64,000 nt of DNA from positions 186,001 to 250,000 of the forward strand of contig CALJVT010000007.1 in the NCBI GenBank assembly GCA_937773555.1. Reading direction: 5' to 3'. The notes below the pieces were generated by a model. That model was not told the DNA's origin, ran no database searches, and was given only the letters and a program-made list of their open reading frames with translations. Positions 62,613 to 64,000 of this stretch are shown in pieces. Position numbers and translations under genes: made by a program. This DNA comes from an uncultured Pseudomonadales bacterium (GTDB taxonomy: Bacteria; Pseudomonadota; Gammaproteobacteria; Pseudomonadales; Balneatricaceae). Numbering within the stretch: position 1 is the first letter of the stretch; the number at the start of each line of letters is the position of its first letter.

Positions 62613-63386
62613 TTATTTACGAATGCCCTTACCCGTATTTAACAGGTGCATACAGTAGCTAAACAAAGCAAAAATAAACACGCTAATCACTAACAAAGCA
62701 TAGCCCACAGGGATATCAGACACCCCTAAAATTCCATAGCGAAAGGCATTCACCATGTATAAAATAGGGTTCAGCTGTGAGACGCCAGCCCAAAAATCTG
62801 GCAATAGGTCAATAGAATAAAACACCCCACCAAGGTAGGTTAAAGGCGTAAGAATAAACGTTGGCACAATAGAAATGTCGTCAAAACTGTTAGCAAACAC
62901 TGCATTAATAAAGCCACCCAAGCTAAATAAAATGGAGGTCATTAGCACCACTAGGGTGATGATGCCCAAGTTATGAATTTCTAAGTGGGTAAAGAATAAC
63001 GAGAGCGTGGTCACTATAGCGCCTACGGCCAAACCGCGGGCCACACCACCGGTAACGTAGCCTGCCAATATCACCCAGTTAGGCATAGGTGAAACCAGCA
63101 TTTCCTCTATATTACCCTGATACTTAGTACTATAAAACGAAGACACCACATTGCCGTATGAATTAGTAATGACCGACATCATAATTAAACCTGGCACAAT
63201 AAACTGCATGTAATCAAAGCCACCCATTTGGCCAATTCGGCTGCCAATTAAGTTGCCAAAAATGATGAAATACAGCACCATTATAATGGAGGGTGGTAAT
63301 AGCGTTTGCACCCAAATACGCATGAATCGTTGAATTTCTTTGCGCACAATAGTTGAGTAAGCAATGTAGATTTCATAACTAGACAT
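62613..63386 (-). CDS. ABC-2 type exporter permease (YadH-like)
   Basis: 257 residues with six membrane helices. LPPSIIMVLYFIIFGNLIGSRIG, MQFIVPGLIMMSVITNSYGNV and the ABC-2 signature region LTPLTYLGGVFYSIDLLP with NPILYMVNAFRYG are typical of the YadG/YadH and NodJ-type exporters. It overlaps the ATPase stop by one base, so they form one transporter. Confidence 0.92.
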   Translation of the reverse strand: MSSYEIYIAYSTIVRKEIQRFMRIWVQTLLPPSIIMVLYFIIFGNLIGSRIGQMGGFDYMQFIVPGLIMMSVITNSYGNVVSSFYSTKYQGNIEEMLVSPMPNWVILAGYVTGGVARGLAVGAIVTTLSLFFTHLEIHNLGIITLVVLMTSILFSLGGFINAVFANSFDDISIVPTFILTPLTYLGGVFYSIDLLPDFWAGVSQLNPILYMVNAFRYGILGVSDIPVGYALLVISVFIFALFSYCMHLLNTGKGIRK

Positions 63387-64000
63387 TAGGCGCTTACTCC
63401 TTTCAAATCAGTCTTATTGCTGGTCACTAGATTGACGAATAGCTCTTCTAAACGGTTAGTTTTATTTCGCATACTGGTCACTTTTATTCCTGCAGCTGAC
63501 AAGGCTACAAATACTGTATTAATGTCTTGCCCTTGGTTAAGAGTTACTTCTATGTGAGTGTCATTAACTAACAGTAAATAATAGCCTTCCACTTCGGGTG
63601 CGTGTAGCAGTGGCTGATGCAAATCCAGCACTATAGTTTCTGTGTTAATGGTTTTTAAGAGTTCCCTCATAGGGCTATGTTTAATGATTTCGCCTTGGTC
63701 AATTATGGCGATATTACGACACAAACTTTCTGCTTCTTCCAAATAATGAGTGGTAAGAATGATGGTTGTGCCCTGTTCATTGATACGGGTGAGAAATTCC
63801 CACATAGACCGGCGAAGTTCAATATCTACACCAGCGGTAGGTTCATCTAAGATCAGTAATTTAGGCTGGTGAACTAAGGCTCGGGCTATCATTAAGCGGC
63901 GCTTCATACCCCCAGAAAGAGTGCGTGACGCTTCAAAGCGCTTGTCCCATAAACCCAATTGCGTAAGCAACTGCTCGGCGCGGCGAACGGCCTCATCGCG
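63386..64000 (-). CDS. ABC transporter ATPase (YadG-like; partial, N-terminus off window)
   Basis: About 204 C-terminal residues are visible and the frame stays open to the right edge. The ABC signature RTLSGGMKRRLMIARAL, Walker B KLLILDEPTAGVD and the switch His in ILTTHYLEEAESL are present. The Walker A lies beyond the window. Pairs with the ABC-2 permease directly downstream. Confidence 0.93.
   Translation of the reverse strand, partial: RDEAVRRAEQLLTQLGLWDKRFEASRTLSGGMKRRLMIARALVHQPKLLILDEPTAGVDIELRRSMWEFLTRINEQGTTIILTTHYLEEAESLCRNIAIIDQGEIIKHSPMRELLKTINTETIVLDLHQPLLHAPEVEGYYLLLVNDTHIEVTLNQGQDINTVFVALSAAGIKVTSMRNKTNRLEELFVNLVTSNKTDLKGVSA

Overview
The window looks like chromosome of a motile, polarly flagellated marine gammaproteobacterium. 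The support is a Pseudomonas/Vibrio-type sigma-54 flagellar hierarchy (FleQ-like and FleR-like activators in the order fliC-flaG-fliD-fliS-fleQ-fleR-fliE), moderate G+C, and genes for marine osmolytes and organophosphonates. I cannot name the genus. Both window edges cut genes: a DnaT-like protein at the left and an ABC transporter ATPase at the right.

1-4.1 kb: a DnaT-like replication protein (partial), an NfsA-type nitroreductase, class I fumarase and an unrecognised coiled-coil membrane protein. 4.2-27.4 kb: a large flagellar cluster, all on the minus strand. Read in the direction of transcription it is flgF-flgG-flgH, flagellin 2, flaG, flagellin 1, fliD, fliS, a short fleQ-like gene, a fleR-like gene with a degenerate receiver domain, then fliEFGHIJKLMNOPQR-flhB. 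Sigma-54 promoter matches precede flgF, flagellin 1, fleR and more weakly fliJ; a sigma-28 match precedes flagellin 2. fleS, fliT, flgA-E, flgI-L, flhA, flhF, fleN, fliA and motAB are not here.

27.6-42.1 kb: a metabolic block. It holds an aldehyde dehydrogenase, a FAD amine oxidase-like protein and a TmpA/TmpB-like pair, which would oxidise an organophosphonate such as the phosphonate analogue of choline and cleave its C-P bond. Next come a propionate/acrylate-CoA ligase (PrpE), a photolyase-related protein, a DddP-like DMSP lyase with an amidase, an EamA transporter, an MBL-fold protein with an eroded metal site, and a CDGSH-glutamate synthase fusion. Together they suggest use of dissolved methylated sulfur, nitrogen and phosphorus compounds.

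42.2-51.5 kb: a quinone/electrophile response set like the E. coli yqjF-yqjG-yhaJ-yhaK genes (DoxX, glutathionyl-hydroquinone reductase, pirin, LysR), followed by small housekeeping and membrane proteins.

51.7-61.1 kb: an accessory region. Two identical tRNA-Ser(GGA) genes lie about 7.5 kb apart in direct orientation, and each is followed about 85 bp downstream by a tyrosine integrase start. The right integrase is intact. The left one is a stump joined to an IS5-like transposase remnant. Between the tRNAs lie a secreted alginate-lyase-like protein, a serine recombinase with a 26-bp palindrome upstream, and a phage-like helicase. Left of the tRNAs is a secreted protein of unknown function whose first codons match the integrase stump in inverted orientation. 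61.2-64 kb returns to core genes: nitroreductase, queF and an ABC-2 exporter.
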